Shown here: positions 1 through 8,156 of the stretch, piece by piece
How the letters are laid out: each line of letters opens with the position of its first letter
Position numbering within the stretch: position 1 is the first letter of the stretch
Assembly: GCF_014108865.1 (NCBI RefSeq)
Contig: NZ_CP053928.1
Location: 372,001-436,000, forward strand
DNA: 64,000 nt
Source: Nocardioides sp. WS12
Lineage (GTDB): Bacteria > Actinomycetota > Actinomycetes > Propionibacteriales > Nocardioidaceae
Direction of reading: 5' to 3'
Made by a program: the position numbers and the translations under genes
Notes under the pieces: generated by a model
Databases searched by the model: none
The model's input: the letters and a program-made list of their open reading frames with translations, nothing else
What the model was told of the DNA's origin: nothing

Positions 1-953
1 GCGTGGTGGGTGGCCTGCACGAGCGCGGACCGCATGCCCGAGGCGCTGCCGATGACGCAGTCCAGGCGGGTCATGTTGACCATCTCGACGATGGTCTTGA
101 CGCCCTTGCCCTCCTCGCCGACCAGCCAGCCGATCGCGTTGTCGTACTCGATCTCGGACGACGCATTGGACTTGTTGCCCAGCTTGTCCTTGAGCCGCAG
201 GAAGCGAATCGGGTTGGCGTCGCCGCCCGGCAGCACCCGCGGCAGCAGGAAGCAGGAGAGCCCGCCCGGCGCCTGTGCGAGCGTCAGGAACATGTCGGAC
301 ATCGGGGCCGACGTGAACCACTTGTGCCCGACGATCCGGTACGTCCCGTCCGGCTGCACGACGGCGGTGGTCGTGTTGGCGCGGACGTCGGATCCGCCCT
401 GCTTCTCGGTCATCGACATGCCGGCGATCAGGCCGGTCTTGGTCTCCGGGTCGCGCAGGCCGAAGTCGTAGGAGCGGTTGGTGAGCAGCGGCTCGAACCG
501 TGCCGCGAGTTCCGGGTTCGCGCGCAGGGCCGGGACGACGGCGTACGTCATCGAGATGGGGCAACCGTGGCCGGCGTCGACGTTCCAGGCGTAGAACTTC
601 GCTGCCCGGGCGACGTGGGCGCCCGCCCGGTCGTCGGCCCACGGAGCCGCGTGGATGCCGTGGGAGACGGCCGTCTCCATCAGCCGGTGGTACGACGGCA
701 CGTACTCGACCTCGTCGATACGACGCCCGTAACGGTCGTGGGTGTGCAGGCGCGGCGGCACCCGCTCCGCGAGCCGACCCCACTCGCGGGCCTCTTCGGT
801 GCCGGCCAGTCGGCCGACCTCGTGGATCTCGTCGAGCGCCCACCCGGCACCCTCGCGCTCGATGCCCTCGAGCAGCGCCGGGTCGGCGGCCGTGTCGTGG
901 CCGACCAGCGGCGGAACCTGGTTGAACACTTCGTGGGTCGTCATTTCGGTCAT
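1..953 (-). CDS. AidB-like acyl-CoA dehydrogenase, C-terminus cut by window edge
   Basis: An FAD-dependent acyl-CoA dehydrogenase of the AidB/isovaleryl-CoA type. The visible 317 residues contain the substrate and flavin region MTEKQGGSDV, the AidB-type strand GHKWFTSAPMSD, LAQAPGGLSCFLLPR and LGNKSNASSE, all typical of the AidB branch. The start is the ATG at 953, whose ATGA overlaps the stop of the upstream crotonase, so the two are translationally coupled; a second in-frame ATG lies at 944. The C-terminal helical domain with the catalytic Glu is off the left edge. E. coli AidB is tied to alkylation response, but pairing with a crotonase and a PaaX-type regulator suggests acyl-CoA breakdown here (inference). 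Confidence 0.88.
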   Translation of the reverse strand, partial: MTEMTTHEVFNQVPPLVGHDTAADPALLEGIEREGAGWALDEIHEVGRLAGTEEAREWGRLAERVPPRLHTHDRYGRRIDEVEYVPSYHRLMETAVSHGIHAAPWADDRAGAHVARAAKFYAWNVDAGHGCPISMTYAVVPALRANPELAARFEPLLTNRSYDFGLRDPETKTGLIAGMSMTEKQGGSDVRANTTTAVVQPDGTYRIVGHKWFTSAPMSDMFLTLAQAPGGLSCFLLPRVLPGGDANPIRFLRLKDKLGNKSNASSEIEYDNAIGWLVGEEGKGVKTIVEMVNMTRLDCVIGSASGMRSALVQATHH

Positions 954-1972
954 CCCTTGTTCGTCGAAGGTCCGAAGTCGTCGTACGGCGCTGCATCCCG
1001 CTCACGTACGGCCTGCCGGAAGCCGGCCTCGGCGGCACGTTGCTGGAAGGCGTAACCCTCGCGGGTGTGGCGCGAGATGCCGTCGAAGACGGTCGAGATC
1101 ATCTGGCTGTTCTGGACGCCCTGCGCGAGGAGGGCGGAGTTGAGCGCGAGCTTGGCCATCATCAGTTGGTTGAGCGGCATGGCGGCGATCCGCTGCACCA
1201 GGATCTCGGTGCGTTCCTCGAGGTCGGCGGCTTCGGGCGCTTCGATGGCCAGGCCCCACTCCGCGGCTTCGCGGCCGGAGAGGCAGTCTCCCGTGAACAG
1301 GAGTCGCTTGGCGCGCTGGTCACCGAGGCGGTGCGCCCAGAGTCCGGCCGACGGGACGCCCCAGACGCGGGTGGGTGGGTAGCCGATCTTGGCGTCGGCC
1401 GCGATCAGGATCTGGTCGCAGTGCAACGCGATGTCGGTGCCGCCAGCCACACAGAAGCCGTGGATGCTCGCAACGGTCGGCTTGTTCGCATGGAGCAGGC
1501 TGGCGAAACCACGGGTGAAGCGGCTCATCATCGCGTAGTCGACCATCGGGTCCCATGTGCCTTCGGGATCGTGATTCCACATCTGCACGGTCGGGTCGAG
1601 CACGGTGCCAGTCGTCGGGACGTTGCCCACCCGGTGGTCGAGCTTGTCGAGACCCCCGTCCATCAGCCCCTCTGCCGAGGCGGCCAGGTCGTACCCACCA
1701 CAGAAGCCCTTCCCGCGACCGCTGAGGACGATGACGTGCACGCGCGGGTCCAGGTCGGCGCGCTCGACGGCGTCCGCGAGTTCGACGGGTGTGTCCGGAG
1801 TGATCGAGTTGCCCTGTTCGGGGCGATTGAAGACCAGGCGCGCCACGCGGCCGTCGACTTCGTAGGTGAGCGTCCGGTACGACGGCACCTGCTCACCCGG
1901 CGCCGGAGCATCGCGATACGGCGACGCGGGTCCGTCGTACGCAGAACGCCGCCAGGCAGCCTCGTCGGTCAT
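950..1972 (-). CDS. Enoyl-CoA hydratase/isomerase (crotonase) family protein
   Basis: A 340-residue crotonase-fold protein that would hydrate or isomerise an acyl-CoA thioester. The oxyanion-hole segment GKGFCGGYDLAA and the second half HGFCVAGGTDIALHCD are visible, as is the usual RLVFNRPEQGNSI strand. It is longer than a 260-residue crotonase, with about 45 extra N-terminal residues and an insertion (VPTTGTVLDPTVQMWNHD) after the first active-site loop. The ATG at 1972 is the only good start. It overlaps the downstream acyl-CoA dehydrogenase by 4 bp, giving a two-gene operon divergent from a PaaX-type regulator. The substrate cannot be told from sequence. Confidence 0.9.
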   Translation of the reverse strand: MTDEAAWRRSAYDGPASPYRDAPAPGEQVPSYRTLTYEVDGRVARLVFNRPEQGNSITPDTPVELADAVERADLDPRVHVIVLSGRGKGFCGGYDLAASAEGLMDGGLDKLDHRVGNVPTTGTVLDPTVQMWNHDPEGTWDPMVDYAMMSRFTRGFASLLHANKPTVASIHGFCVAGGTDIALHCDQILIAADAKIGYPPTRVWGVPSAGLWAHRLGDQRAKRLLFTGDCLSGREAAEWGLAIEAPEAADLEERTEILVQRIAAMPLNQLMMAKLALNSALLAQGVQNSQMISTVFDGISRHTREGYAFQQRAAEAGFRQAVRERDAAPYDDFGPSTNKG

Positions 1973-1981
1973 GTCGAACAC

Positions 1982-2019
1982 GTTACATCTATCAAGACAA
2001 CTGTGTCCATCGTTGTAAC
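1982..2019. promoter_or_regulatory. Divergent promoter/operator between crotonase and PaaX-like genes
   Basis: The 75-bp gap between the two divergent starts holds GTTACA (1982-1987) and its inverse TGTAAC (2014-2019), with an inner GACA/TGTC pair at 1996-2007 on almost the same centre. Such a dyad in a gap shared by a regulator and its likely target is the expected place for a PaaX-type operator. The assignment is inference from position and symmetry. Confidence 0.45.
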
Positions 2020-2047
2020 AGTCACGGGCTCGTGGGAGGGTGACGGA

Positions 2048-2776
2048 GTGCCCCCCGATCCCACGTCGCTGCCGCATCTGTCGGCACGGTCGGTGCTGCT
2101 CAGCATGCTGCTCGGCTCGCACCCGGACCGGATGAGTCCCGCTGCCCTGGTCCGCGCGGGCGAACACTTCGACATCCCGGCCTCGACCGTGCGGGTCGCG
2201 CTGACCCGCGCGGTGGCCGCCGGAGACCTGCGCCGAGCCGACGGCGACTACGCCCTCGGCGCGCGACTGGCCCGGCGCCAGCAGCACCAGGACGAGGCCG
2301 TCCTCGACGACGAGATCCCGTGGGACGGCTCCTGGGAGATGGCCGTCGTGGTCGTGTCCGGTCGCTCCGGGCCCGAGCGCGCCGCCCTCCGCGACCAGCT
2401 GACTGCGCACCGCCTCGCCGAAGTCCGCGAGGGCGTGTGGACGCGTCCGGCCAACCTGAGCCGCGCACGCGGGTACGCCGACGACGTCGTCCTCACCACC
2501 TTCTCCGCGCGACCCGACGGCGACCCGGCGAATCTGGCCGCCGACCTGTGGGACCTGACCGGCTGGGCCAAGGACGGGCGCACCCTGCTGCGCATGCTGT
2601 CGAAGGCCACCGCTCCGGCGGCGCGCCTGGCCGTGGCGGCGTCGCTGGTGCGCCACCTCGCCAGCGATCCGTTGCTGCCGGAGGCGCTGCTGCCCCGCAA
2701 CTGGCCGGCGGACGAGATGCGGAAGACGTACGCCGCCTACCAGTCCGAGTTGCGCGTCCTCGCCCTGCCCGAGTGA
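2048..2776 (+). CDS. PaaX family transcriptional repressor
   Basis: A 242-residue PaaX-type regulator. The N-terminal winged helix (SARSVLLSMLLGSHPDRMSP followed by PASTVRVALTRAVAAGDL) matches the family's DNA-binding region, and the central WDGSWEMAVV strand plus the C-terminal LLPRNWPADEMRKTY block are PaaX hallmarks. PaaX proteins sense a CoA thioester such as phenylacetyl-CoA and repress catabolic operons. The start chosen is the GTG at 2048, 7 bp after a GGGAGGG Shine-Dalgarno; longer in-frame readings upstream run through the divergent gene and are not plausible. It probably controls the adjacent crotonase/dehydrogenase pair. No phenylacetate genes are in view, so the ligand is open. 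Confidence 0.88.
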   Translation: MPPDPTSLPHLSARSVLLSMLLGSHPDRMSPAALVRAGEHFDIPASTVRVALTRAVAAGDLRRADGDYALGARLARRQQHQDEAVLDDEIPWDGSWEMAVVVVSGRSGPERAALRDQLTAHRLAEVREGVWTRPANLSRARGYADDVVLTTFSARPDGDPANLAADLWDLTGWAKDGRTLLRMLSKATAPAARLAVAASLVRHLASDPLLPEALLPRNWPADEMRKTYAAYQSELRVLALPE

Positions 2777-2786
2777 CCTGCTGCGG

Positions 2787-3470
2787 TCAGACCAGGCCTT
2801 CGGGCAGGTCCTCGCCCCACTCGAACAACTCGAGCGCACGCTGCGCCCGCATCGCTGCGTCCACCACGATCTCGACGTCGTCAGCGAGGTCGGCGATCGG
2901 TCGCTCGATCGACGTGCCCTGTGCGGTGTCTCGTTCGTGGAGTTCGGACAACAGGGACTCGCGATCCAGGCCGCGCAACGCGAAGAGCACCAGCGGGTCG
3001 GCGTCGACGAGCCACCCAACCTGGAACAACACCGCCAGCGCATGGGCACACGGGTCGAGGTAGTGCGGGCACGTGCAGGTCGCGGAGAACTCGCCGCCGT
3101 ACGGCAGGAGCTCGACGCCGACCTCTTCGACGTGCTCGACGAAGTCGTGCGGCAGGTTGCCGGCCAGCAGTTCGGCGATCCGGCCGGACTCCGCAGCCAC
3201 GACGTCGATGAGCGCCCTGCGGGCACTCGCCTCCAGCGTGGGTACGACGACCTCGACCGTCCAGGCGTCATCGCCGGCGCGGACCGCGGCCAGCAGGTTG
3301 CCCGCGTCGATGCTGATGCCGCCGACGTCACCGCGGCGCGCGCTGACCCGGCCGGGGCGCAGCTCGGCGTCGGAGTAGGCCGCCTCTTCGACAGCCCGTT
3401 GCCACGCCTTGCCCCACCACGACCGCACCCCGCGCCGCGGCAGCGTCTGGCGCACGAAGGTGGTGCGCAT
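2787..3470 (-). CDS. SWIM zinc-finger protein
   Basis: A 227-residue protein with one SWIM zinc finger of the CxC...CxH form: FSATCTCPHYLDPCAHALAVL around residues 128-148. The N-terminus has the RSWWGKAW motif seen in actinobacterial SWIM proteins encoded next to SNF2 helicases. SWIM fingers bind DNA or protein partners. Its ATG at 3470 shares a base with the stop of the SNF2 gene (TGATG), so both are made from one mRNA and probably act together. The cellular task of this conserved pair is not established. Confidence 0.85.
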   Translation of the reverse strand: MRTTFVRQTLPRRGVRSWWGKAWQRAVEEAAYSDAELRPGRVSARRGDVGGISIDAGNLLAAVRAGDDAWTVEVVVPTLEASARRALIDVVAAESGRIAELLAGNLPHDFVEHVEEVGVELLPYGGEFSATCTCPHYLDPCAHALAVLFQVGWLVDADPLVLFALRGLDRESLLSELHERDTAQGTSIERPIADLADDVEIVVDAAMRAQRALELFEWGEDLPEGLV

Positions 3471-6370
3471 CAGTCGTCCCGCTCGTCGGCGGACAGCAGC
3501 GCCTCGCGGCGCTGCTCCTTGCGCAGGGTCACGAGGTCGCGGAGTTCCTCGTTGTTGAGCTCGGTCAGCGCGGCGTCACCGCGGGCGAGCACGGCGTCGG
3601 CGAGGTTGCGCTTGCGGTCGAGGAGCGCGGCGACGCGTTCCTCGATGGTGCCGCGGGTGACCATCCGGTGCACCTGGACCGGCTTGGTCTGGCCGATCCG
3701 GTAAGCCCGGTCGGTGGCCTGGTCCTCGACGGCGGGGTTCCACCAGCGGTCGACGTGGATGACGTGGTCGGCGCGGGTCAGGTTGAGGCCCGTACCGCCG
3801 GCCTTCAGCGAGAGCAGGAAGACCGGGACGCCCTGTTCGTCGTCCGCCTGGAACCGTCGCACCATCGCCTCACGGGCGCTGACGGGCGTCCCGCCGTGCA
3901 GGAACTGGTGCGGCACGCCGGCGGCGGTGAGGTGCTGTTCGATCAGGCGGGCCATGGCGACGTACTGCGTGAAGACGAGGACGGCGCCGTCCTCGGCGAG
4001 GACGGTGGCGACCAGTTCGTCGAGCAGTTCGAACTTCTCCGAGCGGCCGCTCAGGCGCGCGCCGGCGCCCTGTTTGAGGAACTGCGCGGGGTGGTTGCAG
4101 ATCTGCTTGAGCCCGGTGAGCAGGGCGAGGACGAGGCCGCGGCGGGTCTCCTCGTCGGCGCGCTCGATGCGCTCCATCGAGTCCTTCACGAAGGCTTCGT
4201 AGAGGACGACCTGCTCGCGGGTCAGGCCCAGCAGGTGATCGGTCTCGGTCTTCGGCGGCAACTCCGGCGCGATGCCCGGGTCGGACTTGCGGCGCCGCAG
4301 GAGGAACGGGCCGATCAGGTCGGCGAACTGGCGCGCCTTAGTCGGCTCCGCGCCGGACTCGATCGGCGCCGCCCACACCCGGCGGAACGCCTGGCGGCTG
4401 CCGAGCAGGCCGGGCACGCACCAGTCGAGGATCGACCAGAGTTCGGTGAGGTCGTTCTCGACCGGCGTGCCGGTGAGCGCGACCCGCGCCCGACTCGGCA
4501 CCTGGCGCAGTGCGCGGGCGGTCGATGTGCGGGAGTTCTTCACGTGCTGCGCCTCGTCGGCGACGACGAGGTCCCACTCGATCGCGGCCAGGCTGGCGGG
4601 ATCGCTCCGGAGCGTGCCGTACGTCGTCAGCACGAACCCACCGTCGAGACCCTCGAGTGAACGCGCTCCGCCGTGGAACCGGCGCACCGCAAGACCGGGC
4701 GCGAACCGCTGGATCTCGCTCTGCCAGTTGCCGAGCAGGCTGGCCGGGCACACGACGAGGGTCGGACCACCTGCCGAGGCGCCGCTCTCGAGGCGGTGCA
4801 GGTGCAACGAGATCAAGGTGATCGTCTTGCCGAGCCCCATGTCGTCGGCGAGGCACGCGCCGAGGCCGAGCCCGGTCAGGTCGGCCAGCCAGGTCAGCCC
4901 GTGGCGCTGGTAGTCACGCAGCGTCGCGTCCAGACCCTCCGGTGCGGCCAGCGGATCGCGGGTTGCAGCCGCCAGCACCTGCTCGCGCACCTTGAGCAGC
5001 GAGGCTCCGACGATGACCTGTGCGGTCGCGGGCTCGGCCGGCTGGGTGGCCGTGGCCTCGGTGGCGGGGAGGTCCGTGACGCCGGTGAGCGCAGCGGCCA
5101 GCGCCTGGGCACCAGTGGCCTTGCGGATCAGTCGCTTGCGGGCGCGCTGTGCGGTCGTCGGATCGACCACGGTCCAGGCGCCGCGGAGCTTGATGATCGG
5201 GCTGGCCGCGGCGGCCAGTTCGGTCATCTCGTCCTCGGTGAGGGGGTCGCCGTGCAGGGCGATCTGCCAGGAGAACGAGAACAGGCCCTCGGTCGAGAAC
5301 GGGCTGTCCTGGAGCGGCAACTCGGGGTTGCGCTCGATCTTGCCGCCCCTGCCCCCCTTGTCCGCAGCGTCGGGGCGCCGGTCGAGCACCGCGCGCGCGG
5401 TCAGCTCGGGACCGAGGGCGCGCGGCCAGTGGACGTCGACGCGGGCGCTGCGCAGCGGCCCGACGTGGTCGAGCAGGCTGGAGATCTCCTCGCCGTCGAG
5501 CGTCAACTGGTCGGGCACGGACAGCGCGAGCAACCGGTCAAGGGTCGGCCACACGTCCGCCGCGGCCCGGAGTGCGATGCTCGCGTGGATCCGCGCCCGG
5601 GCCCCGAAGCCGTGTTCGGCAGCGCCGGTGGTCCACAACAGCGCCGCGTCGGCGACGTGCAGCGGATCGCGTTCGTCGTGGACCTGCAGCACCACCCGGA
5701 CGGCACCCGCGACGAGTTCTTCCTCGGCCGCCTCCACGCGGAGCGAGATCCGCACGAGCTCGGGCAGGGGCGTGCCGTCCTCGGCCAGCCCCGCCTCGGT
5801 GTTGGCGGTCCGCTGGCGAGCTGTTCGCTCGGCCAGGCGCTGGCGCACCCGCTCGGCGAAGGCCTCCGGCTCGCGCGGTGCGTCTCCCTCGACCGGCTTC
5901 GGACGCGCCCGCACTGCTGGCGCAGCGCGCGGCATCGTGTCGGCGACGGCATCGAGCACCTGGCGGACGATTCCGACCGCGTCGGCGGCCGGCAGGTCGT
6001 CGTACGACCGGGCCTCGGCGAGGCGTCGTACGGCGTCGTGGTCGCGTTCGTCGAGGCCGTCCACCCGCCACCCGGTGGCTCCGTCGGGCGCCGGCGCGAC
6101 CTTGCCGGCGGCGACGAAGCGCAACGCCAGCAGGGCCGCGCCGCTCAGCAGGGCGACACTGGGATGGGCGTCGTCGCGGGTGTGCGCCCGGCTGAGCACG
6201 GGCAACGCGGCGTTGACCGGGAGCGCGATCGTTCGGGCGCCGGGGACCTTGTCGGTGAACTCGATCGTCGGTGGGTCGCCGGCCCGGAATGTTGCCGGGC
6301 CGGTGACGGGAACGAAGCTCACCGGAGCGACAGTAATCCCCGGGGCCGACAGCTGTTCGCGGGCGGTCAC
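3470..6370 (-). CDS. SNF2/HepA-type DEAD-box-related DNA translocase
   Basis: A 966-residue Swi2/Snf2 ATPase. The first half is the long actinobacterial SNF2-associated region. The helicase core begins around residue 490: Walker A DDMGLGKT near 506, DEAQ box (ADEAQHVKNSRT) near 605, ALTGTPVENDLTELWSI, LSLKAGGTGLNLT and the final arginine motif DQATDRAYRIGQ near 888. SNF2 enzymes use ATP to move on double-stranded DNA and remodel bound proteins such as stalled RNA polymerase. Translation starts at a GTG at 6370 inside a GTGA overlap with the upstream VOC gene; the SWIM gene follows with a 1-bp overlap. Confidence 0.93.
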   Translation of the reverse strand: MTAREQLSAPGITVAPVSFVPVTGPATFRAGDPPTIEFTDKVPGARTIALPVNAALPVLSRAHTRDDAHPSVALLSGAALLALRFVAAGKVAPAPDGATGWRVDGLDERDHDAVRRLAEARSYDDLPAADAVGIVRQVLDAVADTMPRAAPAVRARPKPVEGDAPREPEAFAERVRQRLAERTARQRTANTEAGLAEDGTPLPELVRISLRVEAAEEELVAGAVRVVLQVHDERDPLHVADAALLWTTGAAEHGFGARARIHASIALRAAADVWPTLDRLLALSVPDQLTLDGEEISSLLDHVGPLRSARVDVHWPRALGPELTARAVLDRRPDAADKGGRGGKIERNPELPLQDSPFSTEGLFSFSWQIALHGDPLTEDEMTELAAAASPIIKLRGAWTVVDPTTAQRARKRLIRKATGAQALAAALTGVTDLPATEATATQPAEPATAQVIVGASLLKVREQVLAAATRDPLAAPEGLDATLRDYQRHGLTWLADLTGLGLGACLADDMGLGKTITLISLHLHRLESGASAGGPTLVVCPASLLGNWQSEIQRFAPGLAVRRFHGGARSLEGLDGGFVLTTYGTLRSDPASLAAIEWDLVVADEAQHVKNSRTSTARALRQVPSRARVALTGTPVENDLTELWSILDWCVPGLLGSRQAFRRVWAAPIESGAEPTKARQFADLIGPFLLRRRKSDPGIAPELPPKTETDHLLGLTREQVVLYEAFVKDSMERIERADEETRRGLVLALLTGLKQICNHPAQFLKQGAGARLSGRSEKFELLDELVATVLAEDGAVLVFTQYVAMARLIEQHLTAAGVPHQFLHGGTPVSAREAMVRRFQADDEQGVPVFLLSLKAGGTGLNLTRADHVIHVDRWWNPAVEDQATDRAYRIGQTKPVQVHRMVTRGTIEERVAALLDRKRNLADAVLARGDAALTELNNEELRDLVTLRKEQRREALLSADERDD

Positions 6371-6756
6371 TCAGGCGTCACCATCCACTGCACGAGCTGC
6401 CAGACGAGGCCGTTGCCGTCTGCGAACTGGCAGTACCGCTCGCCCCACGGCTCGGTCTCGGGCGGCGTGACGACCTTCGCCCCGGCGGCGGAGATCCGGG
6501 CGAACTGGTCGTCGAGGTCCTCGACGACCAACACCAGCAGGAGCCCCTGCCCGGCGGACCCGGCGATCTCTGCAGGCCGGAAGGTCTCCAGTCCGGTACG
6601 CAGGAAGATCACGTTGAGCGCAGCGGACGGGTGCTCCAGCGACACGAAGCCGTCGGCCGACATGGCCTCGGTGAAGCCGAAGTGGTCGGTGGCGAAGCGG
6701 GCGGATGCCTCGACGTCGGGGACGTTGAGGGAGATGGCGGTGGATGTGACCTGCAT
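6367..6756 (-). CDS. VOC (glyoxalase/bleomycin-resistance) family protein
   Basis: A 129-residue vicinal-oxygen-chelate protein with two beta-alpha-beta-beta-beta halves: TSTAISLNVPDVEASARFATDHFGF at the start, and GLLLVLVVEDLDDQ then GERYCQFADGNGLVWQLVQW at the end. Family members bind a metal and act as dioxygenases, lyases, or drug-binding proteins. The ATG at 6756 follows a GAGGAGTT ribosome site. It lies divergent to a TetR regulator across a strong palindrome and directly upstream of the SNF2 gene (4-bp overlap), so the whole VOC-SNF2-SWIM unit may be under TetR control. The substrate is unknown. Confidence 0.87.
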   Translation of the reverse strand: MQVTSTAISLNVPDVEASARFATDHFGFTEAMSADGFVSLEHPSAALNVIFLRTGLETFRPAEIAGSAGQGLLLVLVVEDLDDQFARISAAGAKVVTPPETEPWGERYCQFADGNGLVWQLVQWMVTPE

Positions 6757-6781
6757 CGGGAACTCCTCTGTGCGTTTAACC

Positions 6782-6803
6782 TTGTACGACGTACAACGTA
6801 CAG
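6782..6803. promoter_or_regulatory. TetR-type operator in the divergent gap
   Basis: TTGTACGACGTACAA at 6782-6796 is a perfect inverted repeat with a 3-bp centre, followed at once by a further CGTACAG half site. It lies between the divergent VOC and TetR genes, next to TTATAAGAT-like -10 sequence at 6806-6814. This is the expected autoregulatory operator of the TetR protein. It is inferred from symmetry and position. Confidence 0.65.
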
Positions 6804-6836
6804 TGTTATAAGATGATTCCCCACCAGGAGGAAAAG

Positions 6837-7556
6837 TTGCCGCGCTCGCTGATCGACCTGCTCTGGCGGGACCACCCCGACGCCCCGACCGGAGGCATCC
6901 GCGGACCACGGGCGCGCGTCTCGACCGGGGACGTCGTCGAAACGGCGATGCAACTGGCCGACGCCTCCGGGCTGGCGGCCGTCACGATCCGGCGGCTCGC
7001 CGAGGCCCTCGACGTGTCGACGATGTCGATCTACACGCACGTCAATGGCCGCGACGACCTGCTCGTACTGATGGCCGACGCCGCGCATGCCCAGATGGAG
7101 CGGCCGTCGTACGGACGCCTCGGCTGGCGCAGCCGCGTGCAACGGGTGGCCGAGGCGAACCTGGCCCTCCTCCGCGGACGCCCGTGGCTGCACGACATCG
7201 ACGACGACCGGACGGCGCTGGGCCCCGGCACGATCGCGAAGTACGACCACGAACTGGCCGCACTGGTGCCGCTCGGCCTCGACCCGGTGACCTGCGACGC
7301 CGCCCTGACCTTCGCCCTCGACTTCGTCAGGGCTTCTGCGCGTGCGCTGCGGCCCGACCCGCGTGCCGGCGAGATGGCCGAGCACTGGCCGGAGTGGAGC
7401 GGGCGACTCGGCGCCTACCTCGGCGACGACTTCCCGTTGGCGCAGACCGTGGGCGCCGCCGCCGGCGAGGCGATGGGGGCGGCCTCCAGCCCGTTGCACG
7501 CCTGGGACTTCGGACTGGCCAGGGTGCTGGACGCACTGGCCGCACTGCGCCCCTGA
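6837..7556 (+). CDS. TetR family regulator (TetR_C-type effector domain)
   Basis: A 239-residue TetR regulator. The HTH is in VVETAMQLADASGLAAVTIRRLAEALDVSTMSIYTHVNGRDDLL (about residues 32-75), and the rest is an all-helical ligand domain. I place the start at TTG 6837, because a full AGGAGG (6826-6831) sits 5 bp in front of it; the earlier in-frame ATG at 6813 would put that ribosome site inside the gene. It probably represses itself and the divergent VOC operon through the palindrome at 6782-6803. Its stop codon abuts the stop of the next, convergent gene with no spacer. Confidence 0.88.
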   Translation: MPRSLIDLLWRDHPDAPTGGIRGPRARVSTGDVVETAMQLADASGLAAVTIRRLAEALDVSTMSIYTHVNGRDDLLVLMADAAHAQMERPSYGRLGWRSRVQRVAEANLALLRGRPWLHDIDDDRTALGPGTIAKYDHELAALVPLGLDPVTCDAALTFALDFVRASARALRPDPRAGEMAEHWPEWSGRLGAYLGDDFPLAQTVGAAAGEAMGAASSPLHAWDFGLARVLDALAALRP

Positions 7557-8156
7557 TCAGTCCTGCGGTTCCACCGTCCACGCGGACCACGCGGACCACG
7601 CGAGGACCGTGACCCAGAGATAGCCCGGCCACAGCGCAAGGCGCTCGAACGCCCCTGCCCCGTGGTCGGCGTTGAGCAGGACCAGGAAGCCGAGCGAGCC
7701 GACGAAGCTGGCGACGCCCACCGCCACGGTGGCCGCAGCGAAACGACGGTGCCGCTCGCGCAGGCTCAGACCAAGGAGGACCAGGGCCAGGGGCTGGGCG
7801 ACGAAGACCCACGCCGCGACGCCACCGTGCAGGCCGGGATGGAGGTTGTTCGGCGTCAGCCCGACGGCCACCGAGCTGATGCCGGCCACGATCCACAGCA
7901 CCAGCGACGCCGTCGCGAGGCGCCCCGGCGGCCGGGAGTCCCGCAGCAACCACGCGCCCAGTCCGAGCGAGACACCGAAGACCACGAACACCACGTTCAT
8001 CGCGGCGTGACCGGGCGACGTCGTCGCACCGAGATCACTGATCGTGTCGTCGACGAATGAGTAGCCGGTGACGTTCAGGCCGATCACGACCTCGGCGACG
8101 ACGTAGCACCCCTGGAGGAGCCACGTCGTCGCCGGGAACGGTCGTGGGTTGATCAC
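7557..8156 (-). CDS. DUF998 family membrane protein
   Basis: A 199-residue integral membrane protein with about six predicted helices and the DUF998 features TGYSFVDDTISDLGATTSPGHAAMN near the N-terminus and VGLTPNN-LHPGLHG in the middle. The family has no established function. Translation begins at GTG 8156, overlapping the stop of the upstream membrane gene (GTGA). The 3' end meets the TetR gene tail to tail with zero intergenic bases. Confidence 0.82.
   Translation of the reverse strand: MINPRPFPATTWLLQGCYVVAEVVIGLNVTGYSFVDDTISDLGATTSPGHAAMNVVFVVFGVSLGLGAWLLRDSRPPGRLATASLVLWIVAGISSVAVGLTPNNLHPGLHGGVAAWVFVAQPLALVLLGLSLRERHRRFAAATVAVGVASFVGSLGFLVLLNADHGAGAFERLALWPGYLWVTVLAWSAWSAWTVEPQD

Noticed and set aside
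1040..2047. Long plus-strand extension upstream of the PaaX-like gene
   Set aside because: It runs antisense through the crotonase gene; the GTG at 2048 has a good ribosome site and gives a normal PaaX length.
6813..6836. ATG at 6813 as start of the TetR gene
   Set aside because: It would place the AGGAGG ribosome site inside the gene; TTG 6837 follows that site by 5 bp.
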